Positions 9,150 to 17,547 of a stretch of 64,000 nt of DNA are shown here, piece after piece (within the stretch, counting starts at the first letter, position 1; every line of letters begins with the position of its first letter). The notes below the pieces were generated by a model that was given only the letters and a program-made list of their open reading frames with translations, made no database searches and was not told the origin of the DNA. The stretch is from Fontibacter flavus (lineage in GTDB: Bacteria > Bacteroidota > Bacteroidia > Cytophagales > Cyclobacteriaceae), in contig NZ_JBHLWI010000040.1 in assembly GCF_042432905.1 (NCBI RefSeq), forward strand, positions 1-64,000, given 5' to 3'. The position numbers and the translations under genes are program-made.

Positions 9150-10328
9150 ATGATCACATTAAGTAAATATTTAAGTATTTTAACAGCACTAATAACCTTA
9201 AACCAGGCTTTTATACTTACCCCTGCCATTCCTCAGCCTATTTACTACTCCATTTTCGCTGGCTTTATTGTTGTTTTTATTTTTAATGTAAAAGGTATAA
9301 AAATCAATCCCTTGATGCTTTTGTTCTTACTTATTGCAGGATTTAGCATTTTGGCCAATGATATTCCGGGGTATATACAAGCCCCGTTTCGTTTGCTCAG
9401 TTTTATCTTGATTGTATCTCTGATAGGCCCTTTTTTTCAGTCTCCCTCTTTGAATTTTTTCAAAGCTAAGACCTTTCAGATTTCCAATCAGTTGTTGCTG
9501 TTGTTGGGGGCATTGACATTTTTCGTATATATTCTTCCTTTAGAAATCCCTCAAGGTAGGGGTGGATTTACTGGATTTATGGTACACTCTATGACCTTAG
9601 GGCCTTTTTTAGGGGTAGCCATTATTTTTGCGTTAAATAAATTATATGATTTTCATATATTTAAATTCTCCAAGATCAAAAAACACCTTTTAATTGTGGC
9701 GATTGTACTGATATTTATTAGTCTCTTGCTTGCCAGTTCCAGGTCAGCTATTTTGGCGACATTAGGTGGATCTTCCTTTTTCTTTTTTAAATATTATCAG
9801 TATCGATTGGGGCGCTTGTTCCTTTTGTATACATTAATTCCTTTAGGGGTTATTTTCAGTTTTCCACTTTGGGAAGGTTATACCGATGGGATACAAAAGA
9901 AGATTGAGTATAGCGAAAGAAATGAGGATATATATGCAACCCGTAGATCCAATTGGGACATGCGATTGGCCGAGTTCCAATCCAGTCCCATTATTGGGAT
10001 AGGCTTTGCTAATATGACAGGCCATGTGAACGTAGAGACAGGGACTTCAGAACCGGGGTCTTCTTGGTTCGCGGTTTTGGCGCAGACCGGGGTTTTGGGA
10101 GCTGGGGTGGTGATCCTGCTCTTTTTGGGAAATTTATGGATGTTGATCAGGGACAAGGAAAATAGATTGATGGCAGCTACCTTGGGTGGCTTGTTGGTGC
10201 TGTTTATTTTGCATATGATGGCTGAGGGTTATTTATTGGCCTCAGGAAGTTACCTCTTTTTTTACCTATGGTTATTACTCGGGAATATCCAGTTGTTTAA
10301 GACCTATAAAAATTTCAGAATCATTTAA
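9150..10328 (+). CDS. O-antigen ligase/polymerase family membrane protein (Wzy-like)
   Basis: This protein of about 392 residues has many hydrophobic helices. A periplasmic loop between about residues 235 and 310 contains RRSNWDMRLAEFQSSPIIG and WFAVLAQTGVLGAG, the pattern of the Wzy_C/WaaL family. It would polymerise repeat units or ligate the chain on the periplasmic side. The ATG at 9150 is chosen over a TTG nine bases upstream. It follows the flippase gene, the classical Wzx-Wzy pairing, and is separated by only 10 bases from the next glycosyltransferase gene. Polymerase and ligase cannot be distinguished from sequence alone. Confidence 0.85.
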   Translation: MITLSKYLSILTALITLNQAFILTPAIPQPIYYSIFAGFIVVFIFNVKGIKINPLMLLFLLIAGFSILANDIPGYIQAPFRLLSFILIVSLIGPFFQSPSLNFFKAKTFQISNQLLLLLGALTFFVYILPLEIPQGRGGFTGFMVHSMTLGPFLGVAIIFALNKLYDFHIFKFSKIKKHLLIVAIVLIFISLLLASSRSAILATLGGSSFFFFKYYQYRLGRLFLLYTLIPLGVIFSFPLWEGYTDGIQKKIEYSERNEDIYATRRSNWDMRLAEFQSSPIIGIGFANMTGHVNVETGTSEPGSSWFAVLAQTGVLGAGVVILLFLGNLWMLIRDKENRLMAATLGGLLVLFILHMMAEGYLLASGSYLFFYLWLLLGNIQLFKTYKNFRII

Positions 10329-10338
10329 GGATTTTAAA

Positions 10339-11439
10339 ATGCATTTTATTTTTTGGCAAAAGAACCTGAGCATTCACCAATCCGCTTTCTTAAGGGAATT
10401 AGCCATTCATGAACAGGTGACCTTGGTGGTAAAGGAGGAATTCAACCCGGCAAGAAGATCACAAGGTTGGCACAGACCGGATTTTGGTCTTTCAAGGATC
10501 ATGGTTGGCCCCAGTGATCAAGAAATACAAAATCTTATTACAAATGATAGCGAAGCCATCCATGTCTTTTCGGGCTTTTTTGGAGTGTCTATGATAGCTT
10601 TCGCATATAAACAGGTGTTTGTCTTAAGGTATACTGCCTTTTTTTTTCTTGAGCCTTTTGATGTAAAAGGTATAAAAGGGAAACTACGGTATTTGAAGTA
10701 CAGTAATTTTATCAGAAAGCATCGTTCCAAGATCAAAGGACTTTTGGTAACCGGGGAAAAGGCCAAGAAACTTTATCAAAAATGTGGGATGCCTGCCAAC
10801 AAAGTTTTTTCTTGGGGATATTTTACTGAGGTTTTTGGGGAAAAAGCAGTTGAAAGAAATAATTTAAAAGTATGTCAGATTTTGTACGTAGGAACTATAA
10901 ATAGAAATAAAAATATAATTCCATTAGTGAAGTTGGTAAAAGGTTTAAATAATTTTTTCGGTAAGTTTTTAATAATTGGTGGAGGTCCATTGAAAGAAGA
11001 GTTGAAGGAGTTAATAAAAGACGAAAATAAAATTGAATATTTTGGAAATGTTTCAAATCAATTGGTTAAGAAATACCTATGTGAAGTAGACCTTCTAATT
11101 TTACCTAGTAAATATGACGGATGGGGGGCAGTGGTGAATGAAGCCCTTCAGGCGGGAACGCCGGTCATTGCCAGTGAAAATTGTGGGGCTGAGTCTTTAT
11201 TGGATGGAGAAATCAGAGGGGAAGTGTTTTCTTTTTCCGGGAAAAACAATCTGGAGGTGGTATTGAAAAAATGGTTGGGGAAGGGGAAAGTGAGTATTGA
11301 ACATCGGAAAGCCATACAGGAATGGAGTCAAAAGAATATATCTGGGGAGGCTGCGGCAGGATATTTTGTGGAAATTGTGGAATATCTGGAGGGGAGGCGT
11401 GTAGAGCGGCCTGTGGCGCCGTGGATACTGAATGGATAG
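10339..11439 (+). CDS. Glycosyltransferase family 4
   Basis: This 366-residue GT-B fold enzyme has the C-terminal nucleotide-sugar binding pattern of GT4 (LPSKYDGWGAVVNEALQAG, about residues 255-273, followed by TPVIAS). The N-terminal acceptor domain is atypical in beginning MHFIFWQKNLSIHQS. It would transfer a hexose to the lipid-linked repeat unit; donor and acceptor cannot be named. A patch from about 10855 to 11110 is far richer in A and T than the flanks on both sides, a sign of gene conversion inside the frame. The stop codon falls within the left arm of the repeat at 11436-11615. Confidence 0.88.
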   Translation: MHFIFWQKNLSIHQSAFLRELAIHEQVTLVVKEEFNPARRSQGWHRPDFGLSRIMVGPSDQEIQNLITNDSEAIHVFSGFFGVSMIAFAYKQVFVLRYTAFFFLEPFDVKGIKGKLRYLKYSNFIRKHRSKIKGLLVTGEKAKKLYQKCGMPANKVFSWGYFTEVFGEKAVERNNLKVCQILYVGTINRNKNIIPLVKLVKGLNNFFGKFLIIGGGPLKEELKELIKDENKIEYFGNVSNQLVKKYLCEVDLLILPSKYDGWGAVVNEALQAGTPVIASENCGAESLLDGEIRGEVFSFSGKNNLEVVLKKWLGKGKVSIEHRKAIQEWSQKNISGEAAAGYFVEIVEYLEGRRVERPVAPWILNG

Positions 11440-11615
11440 AACACGGGTTGTTCGCAGGCTCACGGAAATTGACCACTGATAAACACTGATTAAAAGGATA
11501 AACGCAGATTCGAGATGTGAAAAATCCCTGCCCGTTCCGTTCAGGCGGGCGCGATCATCTGCTAAATCCGCGTTAATCCCTGCCTGCTGACCGCAGGAAG
11601 GCAGGTGCGTTCTAT
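11436..11615. repeat. Dispersed repeat with complementary ends (copy 1)
   Basis: The element begins ATAGAACAC and ends GTGCGTTCTAT. It includes text such as ACACTGAT...AAACGCAGATT and ATCTGCTAAATCCGCGTTAAT. Two other copies lie at 17397-17482 and 19778-19893. It contains a further palindromic insert (CCTGCCTGC...GCAGG) near 11579-11604. It overlaps the stop codon of the upstream glycosyltransferase gene. Confidence 0.6.
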
Positions 11616-11777
11616 AAAAAAACTGAGCGAAGTCGAAGTATCCGCGATCCATAGAAGGCGTAATACTGATGCTAAAGATAAGTTCCGTGTTTTTAAAATC
11701 TTCCTAATAAAGCTTTCGGAAATTAATTTTGAACTGCAACCTGAAATAGTTTAATTTGTTAAGAAAGGAAGTAGGCA

Positions 11778-12110
11778 ATGGCAAACAAAAGAGAAATCAC
11801 GATACATAACCTGAAAAGTAAGCAATACAGGGAAGTTTTTACTGATGGAGCCAGTCTTGGAATAACCCCAAGTGGTTATTTTCATTTGAATTTCTTTGCC
11901 CAGAGGAATGCTATTCCCAAAGGAATGGTTTTTGACGTGAATGATAAGGGAGAGTTGGGTGAGATGAAATCCCTTACTTCTAATTCCAAAACAGGAATAA
12001 TAAGGGAACATGAAATTGGATTGTATCTTGATCTCAAGACCTGCGAAAGTCTTAGGGAATTGTTGGATCAAAAAATAGAGGAATATAAAAAAATAATTAA
12101 TAAGAAGTGA
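11778..12110 (+). CDS. Small protein of unknown function, possibly DUF3467-like
   Basis: The 110-residue protein reads YREVFTDGASLGITPSGYFH, then has a region ending LKTCESLRELLDQKIEEYKK. The layout (a beta-rich middle that describes placement relative to an FHLNFF strand, then a helix counting residues at the C-terminus) resembles DUF3467, but I cannot confirm this by eye. It overlaps the next gene by one base (TGATG), so it is translationally coupled to the antitoxin-like and MazF-type genes. It may be a third member of that module. No signal peptide or membrane segment is seen. Confidence 0.7.
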   Translation: MANKREITIHNLKSKQYREVFTDGASLGITPSGYFHLNFFAQRNAIPKGMVFDVNDKGELGEMKSLTSNSKTGIIREHEIGLYLDLKTCESLRELLDQKIEEYKKIINKK

Positions 12111-12358
12111 TGGAAGAGTTAACGGCAATAGCATATACGAAGTTAACTTTGGATAAAAGTTATACCGCTTCTATTAAACAGGACGACAAGTATTCCTTTA
12201 CCTCGATCATTCTTTTTATGCCAATTGAGTATTCAAAGGAAGAAAAAGTGGAGGATTTGGACTTGACGCAACATGCCATGAGGCTTTCTTCGACAGCTTT
12301 GCATGAAGATTGGGAAAATGAAGAGGATGCTTATTGGGAATCTTTTTTGGATAGATGA
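12110..12358 (+). CDS. Probable antitoxin of the MazF-type toxin
   Basis: This acidic protein of 82 residues sits directly before a PemK/MazF gene and overlaps it by 4 bases. The C-terminal tail (LHEDWENEEDAYWESFLDR) is the kind of acidic, aromatic tail by which many antitoxins bind MazF. The N-terminal part (MEELTAIAYTKLTLDKSY) does not match a recognised DNA-binding fold by eye. The start is the ATG at 12110 overlapping the upstream TGA. The antitoxin role is inferred from position, size and tail. Confidence 0.75.
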   Translation: MEELTAIAYTKLTLDKSYTASIKQDDKYSFTSIILFMPIEYSKEEKVEDLDLTQHAMRLSSTALHEDWENEEDAYWESFLDR

Positions 12359-12690
12359 ATTTAAAACAAGGAGACATAGTACTTGTGCCGTTTCCTTTTA
12401 CTGATGGCCAACATTCTAAAGTACGTCCGGCCATAGTGATTTCATCTGATCGTGTCAATCAAACCCAGGATGTAATTCTTGCTCAGGTGTCTTCTAATAT
12501 AAGGAATGATGGCTTTTCTTTTTCCCTAGACAGAGAAATGCTGGATTCTCCTTTGGCAAGGGAAAGTGAAGTAAGAATTCATAAAGTTTTTGTGATAGAA
12601 AGAAGATTAGTTAAAAAAGTGATTGCTCGGCTTAAGCAAGACCATTGTTTAAAATTGATTCAGCAAATTAAAGGCCTATTTGATTATTAA
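12355..12690 (+). CDS. PemK/MazF-family mRNA endoribonuclease toxin
   Basis: The 111-residue protein carries the family hallmarks: GDIVLVPFPFTDG at residues about 6-18, KVRPAIVIS at about 22-30, and a C-terminal part with ESEVRIHKVF around 74-83. MazF toxins cut mRNA at short sequence motifs. It is the last gene of a three-gene overlapping unit (11778-12690) lying between two glycosyltransferase genes of the exopolysaccharide locus. This placement may stabilise the locus against loss. Length is standard for the family. Confidence 0.92.
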   Translation: MNLKQGDIVLVPFPFTDGQHSKVRPAIVISSDRVNQTQDVILAQVSSNIRNDGFSFSLDREMLDSPLARESEVRIHKVFVIERRLVKKVIARLKQDHCLKLIQQIKGLFDY

Positions 12691-12728
12691 AAGCCAAAAG
12701 CCATTTTATCTTATTCAAACAAAAGCGC

Positions 12729-13865
12729 ATGAAAATCCTGCATACCATTTCCGGTCTTGATGTCTATTCCGGTGGGCCATCGCTCAGCACTTGGACGCTG
12801 TTGAATGGTCTGAGAGATTCCGGTGTGGAGGCTGAGATTTTGACCTATGCATCCAAAAAGGGAAAGGATCAAATGATCGGGAATGCTGATTTTGTCCATG
12901 CACTTGCGGTGTCCAGAATTCCTAGATTGAATTATTCTCCTGCCCTAAAGACCTTCCTGAAAAGCAGCAATTACGCGCTTTACCATGGGCATGGTTTATG
13001 GGAGTATCCTAGCCATGCCATTGCCAGCCATGCCCGAAAAACAAAGAAACCTTATCTGATCAGTCCCAGAGGCATGTTATACCCGGAGGCTTTACAGATC
13101 TCTTCGCTTTTTAAGAAAGTTGCCATGCCTTTGTATCAGCGAAGGGACCTGGAAATGGCTACGGTGCTGCATGCCACCTGCCAACAGGAGATGCTGTATA
13201 TCCGGGAAATGGGTTTTCAAAACCCCATAGCCGTTATTCCCAATCCTATAGAAATTAACATCCCCAAAAGCCTTGCCCAAGCTGAAAAAACCAAGAAACA
13301 GGTAGGGTTTATAGGCCGTTTTGCCCCCATCAAAAACCTGGAAATGCTTCTGCAGGCTTGGGCTGAAACCGGTGCCAAGCAACCGGATTGGGAATTGGTC
13401 CTGATTGGAGATGGGGATGCAGTTTACAGAAATGAATTGACTCAGTTGGCAAAGAATTTAGGAATACAGAACATCCGTTTTACGGGCTTTTTGAGGGGAG
13501 AAGAAAAAGAAAAAGCATTACAGGCTTTGGATTACCTGGCATTGCCAAGCAAGTCGGAGAACTTTGGCATGGTAGTTCCTGAGGCCTTATTGCGGGAGAT
13601 TCCTGTCATTGCCTCCAAAGGCACCCCTTGGGAAGACTTGCTAAGCCATCAGGCTGGTTGGTGGGTGGACAATAATTTACCATCTTTGGTCAAGGCCTTA
13701 AAAAGCGCTATGGAGCTTTCAGAAGAAGGCCGTCAGGTGATGGGAGCAAATGGAAGAAAGTTGGTGGAAGAAAAATACAGCATGGAAAGTGTAGCGGAGC
13801 AAATGGTAGCTTTGTACTGTTGGATTTTAAAAGAGGGAGAAAAACCTGATTTTGTTTATGTCTAG
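12729..13865 (+). CDS. Glycosyltransferase family 4
   Basis: This 378-residue GT-B enzyme starts MKILHTISGLDVYSGGPSLS, the typical beginning of GT4 enzymes with a glycine-rich acceptor loop. It has the E-x7-E retaining signature in SENFGMVVPEALL (about residues 278-290), followed by IPVIASKGTPWEDLL. It would add a hexose to the growing repeat unit. The 3' end overlaps the next gene, an acetyltransferase, by 8 bases, so the two are probably co-translated. Confidence 0.93.
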   Translation: MKILHTISGLDVYSGGPSLSTWTLLNGLRDSGVEAEILTYASKKGKDQMIGNADFVHALAVSRIPRLNYSPALKTFLKSSNYALYHGHGLWEYPSHAIASHARKTKKPYLISPRGMLYPEALQISSLFKKVAMPLYQRRDLEMATVLHATCQQEMLYIREMGFQNPIAVIPNPIEINIPKSLAQAEKTKKQVGFIGRFAPIKNLEMLLQAWAETGAKQPDWELVLIGDGDAVYRNELTQLAKNLGIQNIRFTGFLRGEEKEKALQALDYLALPSKSENFGMVVPEALLREIPVIASKGTPWEDLLSHQAGWWVDNNLPSLVKALKSAMELSEEGRQVMGANGRKLVEEKYSMESVAEQMVALYCWILKEGEKPDFVYV

Positions 13866-14409
13866 GGTAGATTTGTCCACTTATCAGAATAAATTAGGCC
13901 GGAAAAATCAATTGGCCCGTTTTTTTTGGAATCTGGTATGGGCTGTATTTGCTAGACCATTACCAAGAAGTATTGGGAATTCCTGGAAATTGTTTTTGCT
14001 CAGACTTTTTGGGGCAAAGGTGCATTCAAAAGCAGTGGTTTATTCCTCCGTACATGTCTATATGCCCTGGAACCTGGAAATGAAAGCGTTTTCTTGTCTC
14101 TCTCCCGAGGTGGATTGTTACAATGTGGACAAAATTACCATTGGAGCACATGCCACGGTTTCCCAAAAAACCTATCTGTGCGCCGCCTCACACGATATTT
14201 CAAAGCCAAACCATCCTTTGGTTACCGCTCCCATTACTATCCAAGATCAGGCCTGGGTTGGTGCTTCAGCGTATATCGGTATGGGAGTTACTATTGGGCA
14301 AGGAGCTGTAGTTGGGGCTACTGCATCGGTATATAAAGACGTAGCTCCTTGGACAGTAGTAGGAGGCAATCCGGCAAAATTTATTAAGAAAAGAGAAATT
14401 AAAGACTAG
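13858..14409 (+). CDS. WcaF-like sugar O-acetyltransferase (hexapeptide repeat)
   Basis: The protein of about 183 residues begins with the family-specific helix region (LARFFWNLVWAVFARPLPR). It then has a left-handed beta-helix with hexapeptide repeats (ITIGAHATVSQ, VGASAYIGMGVTIGQGAVVG) and ends VVGGNPAKFI, which is the signature of colanic-acid WcaF-type acetyltransferases. The catalytic His lies in AASHDI. It would O-acetylate a sugar of the repeat unit with acetyl-CoA. The ATG at 13858 is preferred to a TTG two codons earlier. Confidence 0.9.
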   Translation: MSRVDLSTYQNKLGRKNQLARFFWNLVWAVFARPLPRSIGNSWKLFLLRLFGAKVHSKAVVYSSVHVYMPWNLEMKAFSCLSPEVDCYNVDKITIGAHATVSQKTYLCAASHDISKPNHPLVTAPITIQDQAWVGASAYIGMGVTIGQGAVVGATASVYKDVAPWTVVGGNPAKFIKKREIKD

Positions 14410-14412
14410 TCC

Positions 14413-15312
14413 TTGGAAGATATAACCGTAATCATACTGACCTATAACGAGTCTAAGCATATTCAGCGCTGCATAGAAAGCGTGCAGAATATTGCCAAGG
14501 AAATCTTTGTGGTCGATAGTTATTCTCAGGATAAAACGGTTCAGTTGGCCGAAAGCTTAGGGGCCAAGGTAGTACAGCATCCCTTTGATAACCAAGCAAA
14601 GCAGTTCAATTGGGCTTTAGAAAATTTGCCTATCCAAACTGCTTGGGTTTTGCGTTTGGATGCGGATGAATATATCACACCTGAACTTGCACAGGAAATG
14701 CTGTTGAAAGTTCCCCAATTATCAGAGGAAATAACAGGGGTAATCTTGCCCTTTAGAAGGGTCTTTTTGGGCAGGGAAATAAAAAGAGGAACGGGAGGGA
14801 TCAAGATGTTGCGTCTGTTCAGGTACCGGAAGGCGGTTTGCGAACAGCGTTGGATGGATGAGCATATACAATTGCTAGAGGGAATGTCGGTGGAGTTTGA
14901 CCATGACTTCGCTGACGATAACCTGAACAACCTGAGTTGGTGGACACAGAAACACGTGGCTTATGCCCATCGGGAAGCCATAGATTTATTGGATATGGAA
15001 TTGGGGCTTTTGAATAATTCCGCACATCAGGATATATCCCAATTGAGCGAACAGGCCGCTGCCAAGCGCCGGAAGAAACTGAAATATGCCCGGCAACCGC
15101 TTTTTTGGAGGGCTTTTGCTTATTTTCTCTACAGATATATTTTCAAACTTGGATTTCTGGAAGGGAAGGAAGGCTTTCTTTGGCACTTCCTTCAGGGTTG
15201 GTGGTACCGCACCCTGGTAGATGCCAAGGTCTGGGAAATCAAAAGGGCTTGTGGTAGCGATGTTGAAAAGATCAGGGCGTATATTAAGGAGGAGTATAAG
15301 ATAGAGTTGTAG
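14413..15312 (+). CDS. Glycosyltransferase family 2 (WaaE/KdtX-like)
   Basis: The 299-residue inverting GT-A enzyme begins with the sugar-nucleotide binding strand (DITVIILTYNES) and has the metal-binding motif LRLDADEYI near residue 80. It lacks an ATG near the family start and appears to use TTG at 14413, three bases after the upstream stop. The family includes beta-1,4-glucosyltransferases of lipopolysaccharide cores. The C-terminal part (PLFWRAFAYFLYRYIF) is a membrane-associated helix common in this subgroup. The acceptor cannot be named. Confidence 0.9.
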   Translation: MEDITVIILTYNESKHIQRCIESVQNIAKEIFVVDSYSQDKTVQLAESLGAKVVQHPFDNQAKQFNWALENLPIQTAWVLRLDADEYITPELAQEMLLKVPQLSEEITGVILPFRRVFLGREIKRGTGGIKMLRLFRYRKAVCEQRWMDEHIQLLEGMSVEFDHDFADDNLNNLSWWTQKHVAYAHREAIDLLDMELGLLNNSAHQDISQLSEQAAAKRRKKLKYARQPLFWRAFAYFLYRYIFKLGFLEGKEGFLWHFLQGWWYRTLVDAKVWEIKRACGSDVEKIRAYIKEEYKIEL

Positions 15313-15482
15313 AACAGATCGGCCCTTCAGGCCTCTGGCTAGATGATTACCCTATGATGATCCCAGACTTCCGCAAGCTACAGTCTGGGATGTCACAGGT
15401 CAGCCTTTCAGGCTCGGGAACGCTTTCGTAGAGATAACAGATTCCTCAAGTTAAAAAACTTAAGGGAAACCATTTAAGCTGA

Positions 15483-15576
15483 AAAAGGCCTGCAGGGCCG
15501 CTCTATTTCAGCCCAGGATGCTGTCCCGGGAACCTAATGAAGCCCACTTGTCCGCGAGGTCTGAAATACCGATCTG
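15483..15576. repeat. GGCCTGNAGGGCCGCTCT dispersed repeat (copy 1)
   Basis: The element reads AAGGCCTGCAGGGCCGCTCT, then a hairpin CCCAGG...CCCGGG, then GCGAGGTCTGAAATACCG. A second copy with the same order of parts lies at 36073-36163. The central hairpin differs in sequence between copies but stays self-complementary. Confidence 0.7.
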
Positions 15577-15589
15577 TCATTAAAAAGAA

Positions 15590-15669
15590 AAACCTGCCAG
15601 GTTTATGATTTCAAAACGGATAAAATTTAAATTGTTCTTTTTATTCTATTTTGAAAACCTGGCAGGTTT
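15590..15669. repeat. Paired-palindrome element (copy 1)
   Basis: Two 15-bp palindromes (AAACCTGCCAGGTTT at 15590-15604 and AAACCTGGCAGGTTT at 15655-15669) bound a 50-bp AT-rich core. A second element with the same design is at 18701-18770. Confidence 0.75.
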
Positions 15670-15704
15670 GCCCGAATTCCGAAAAGAGCCATAATCATTC
15701 CCCC

Positions 15705-16445
15705 ATGAAAATCTCTATCGTTACGGTCACCTATAACAGCGCAGCCACCGTGGCCAACTGTATTGATTCCGTTTACCGACAATCTTATCCCGATATTGAA
15801 CATATCGTGGTAGATGGCTTGTCCAAAGACAACACCGTGGGCCTCATCCAATCCATGCCCAACCGGGTGCATCAGCTGGTTTCCGAAAAAGACAAAGGGA
15901 TCTATGACGCCATGAACAAAGGCATCCGCCTGGCCACAGGGGACATAATCGGCACGCTGAATTCGGATGATACTTTTTATGATGCGGAAGCTTTGGAGAA
16001 AGTGGCCGCGGCCTTTGCACAGTACCCGGAGATCGATTGCCTCTACGGGAACCTGATTTTTGTAAATGAAGATAACAAGGTTGTCCGCAGGTGGAAATCC
16101 AAAGCTTTTACACAAGGGCTTTTTTCCAAGAGTTGGACCCCGGCCCATCCTACTTTCTATTGCCGAAGGGAGGTGTTTGAAAAATTCGGACTGTACAAAA
16201 CCGACTATAAAATTGCTGCCGATGTGGAGTTTATGTTGCGCGTCCTCGAAGTAGGAAAAGCCAGATCCTACTTCTTAGATGAAGTCTTGGTAAGCATGGC
16301 CCTTGGCGGTGTAAGCACTTCTGGTCTGAAAAGCACTCTGATCATCACTCAGGAGCTGAAGAAGGCCTTTAGTGAAAATGGCTTGGGTTTCAACCTGCCT
16401 AAGTACCTTTTTCATAAGGGCTTAAAGATTAAGGAGTTTTTATAA
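15705..16445 (+). CDS. Glycosyltransferase family 2 (WcaA-like)
   Basis: This protein of about 246 residues starts MKISIVTVTYNSAATV, the GT-A nucleotide-binding strand, with the acidic metal motif NSDDTFYD near residue 85. The central EKDKGIYDAMNKGI motif and ADVEFMLRV match the common GT2 subgroup of colanic-acid and capsule loci. The ATG at 15705 is chosen because upstream in-frame codons fall within the palindrome element. The gene ends 5 bases before the next gene. It would add one sugar to the repeat unit. Confidence 0.9.
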   Translation: MKISIVTVTYNSAATVANCIDSVYRQSYPDIEHIVVDGLSKDNTVGLIQSMPNRVHQLVSEKDKGIYDAMNKGIRLATGDIIGTLNSDDTFYDAEALEKVAAAFAQYPEIDCLYGNLIFVNEDNKVVRRWKSKAFTQGLFSKSWTPAHPTFYCRREVFEKFGLYKTDYKIAADVEFMLRVLEVGKARSYFLDEVLVSMALGGVSTSGLKSTLIITQELKKAFSENGLGFNLPKYLFHKGLKIKEFL

Positions 16446-16450
16446 AACGC

Positions 16451-17377
16451 ATGAAACTATTAATAACCGGCATCCACGGATTTGTAGGCCGCAACCTGGT
16501 TCGCGCATGGAAAGGGGAAATGGCGCTGTATGGGCTGGATATCCTGCAAGAGGAAAGCGAAGGTATTGTCCAAACTTTCTCCTGGGATGAGCTGGATAGG
16601 ATTCTCGCTGTGGACATCATTATCCATTTGGCCGGGAAGGCCCATGATACCAAAAACACCAGTTCGGCACAGGCCTATTTTGACATTAACCTAAGGTTGA
16701 CCGAGCAGATCTTTGATTACTTCCTGCAATCGGAAGCAAAGCATTTTGTCTTTTTTTCTTCGGTAAAAGCCGTGGCAGATAAAGTTGCAGGGGAATACCT
16801 TACGGAGGATGTAAGTCCTAAGCCGGCCACGCCTTATGGGCAATCCAAACTGGCAGCGGAGCAGTATATTTTAAGCAAAAAATTACCTGAAGGGAAAAAG
16901 ATCTATATTCTCCGCCCCTGCATGATTCATGGGCCGGGGAATAAGGGGAACCTGAACCTGCTGTATCAGTTGGCCAAAAAGGGTATTCCCTGGCCTTTGG
17001 GGGCTTTTGAAAACCAAAGATCTTTTCTGTCGGTGGATAATTTGATTTTTGTGCTGAGGGAATTACTGAATCAGGACTTGCCCTCAGGAATTTATCAAGT
17101 AGCCGATGATGAGGCCATTTCAACCAATGAGTTGATAGAAATGATTGCTGCATCCATGGGAAAGAAGGCCAAGATCTGGAAGGTTTCGAGGCCTTTGATA
17201 GAGAAAGTGGCTCTGCTTGGTAACAGCTTGAAGCTTCCTTTGAATACGGAGAGGTTACAGAAGTTGACGGAGAATTATGTGGTAAGCAACCAAAAAATAA
17301 TGGAAGCCCTTCAGAAACCTTTGCCGCTGAGTGCACGAGAGGGGATGATGAGGACCTTGCGGTCTTTTGAGGACTAA
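16451..17377 (+). CDS. NAD-dependent epimerase/reductase (WbpV-like)
   Basis: The 308-residue short-chain dehydrogenase has the cofactor motif ITGIHGFVGRNLV (residues 5-17), an IIHLAGKAHD segment, the Ser in FFSSVKAV (near 103) and the YxxxK pair in PYGQSKLAAEQ (near 127-131). RPCMIHGPGNKGNLN and RSFLSVDNL are typical of the WbpV/Gne-like subgroup that reduces or epimerises UDP-4-keto-6-deoxy-HexNAc to UDP-QuiNAc or UDP-FucNAc. The PglF-like dehydratase at 26525 could provide that 4-keto substrate, and the WecA-like transferase at 19990 could then load the product on undecaprenyl phosphate. The exact product is not decidable by eye. Confidence 0.85.
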   Translation: MKLLITGIHGFVGRNLVRAWKGEMALYGLDILQEESEGIVQTFSWDELDRILAVDIIIHLAGKAHDTKNTSSAQAYFDINLRLTEQIFDYFLQSEAKHFVFFSSVKAVADKVAGEYLTEDVSPKPATPYGQSKLAAEQYILSKKLPEGKKIYILRPCMIHGPGNKGNLNLLYQLAKKGIPWPLGAFENQRSFLSVDNLIFVLRELLNQDLPSGIYQVADDEAISTNELIEMIAASMGKKAKIWKVSRPLIEKVALLGNSLKLPLNTERLQKLTENYVVSNQKIMEALQKPLPLSAREGMMRTLRSFED

Positions 17378-17396
17378 ACAAAAACAAAACGCAAAG

Positions 17397-17482
17397 ATAG
17401 AACGCTGATGACGAGGATTATGCAGATAATCGCGGATAGAAAACAGAAAAAAACCCCTAAATCAGCATCCTCTGCGTTCCAT
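17397..17482. repeat. Dispersed repeat with complementary ends (copy 2)
   Basis: The element begins ATAGAACGC (17397-17405) and ends GCGTTCCAT (17474-17482). The inner text (TGATGACGAGGATTATGCAGA and ATCAGCATCC) is shared with the copy at 19778-19893. It fills the gap between the WbpV-like gene and gmd. Confidence 0.75.
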
Positions 17483-17547
17483 TTTAAAGCGTTATCCCAA
17501 TGCTCAAGACAAGTTCAGCATTCCAAAAAAATAAAAATATCAATACA

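Larger units (their letters stand above)
15313..15704. other. Repeat island between two glycosyltransferase genes
   Basis: No gene is seen. The stretch holds GGCCCTTCAGGCC-type hairpins (about 15320-15420), the element at 15483-15576 and the paired-palindrome element at 15590-15669. All three have relatives elsewhere in the window. Confidence 0.6.

Noticed and set aside
11197..11652. Minus-strand open frame over the end of a glycosyltransferase gene
   Set aside because: It covers the conserved GT4 donor domain in the opposite direction and a repeat element, and it has no family pattern.
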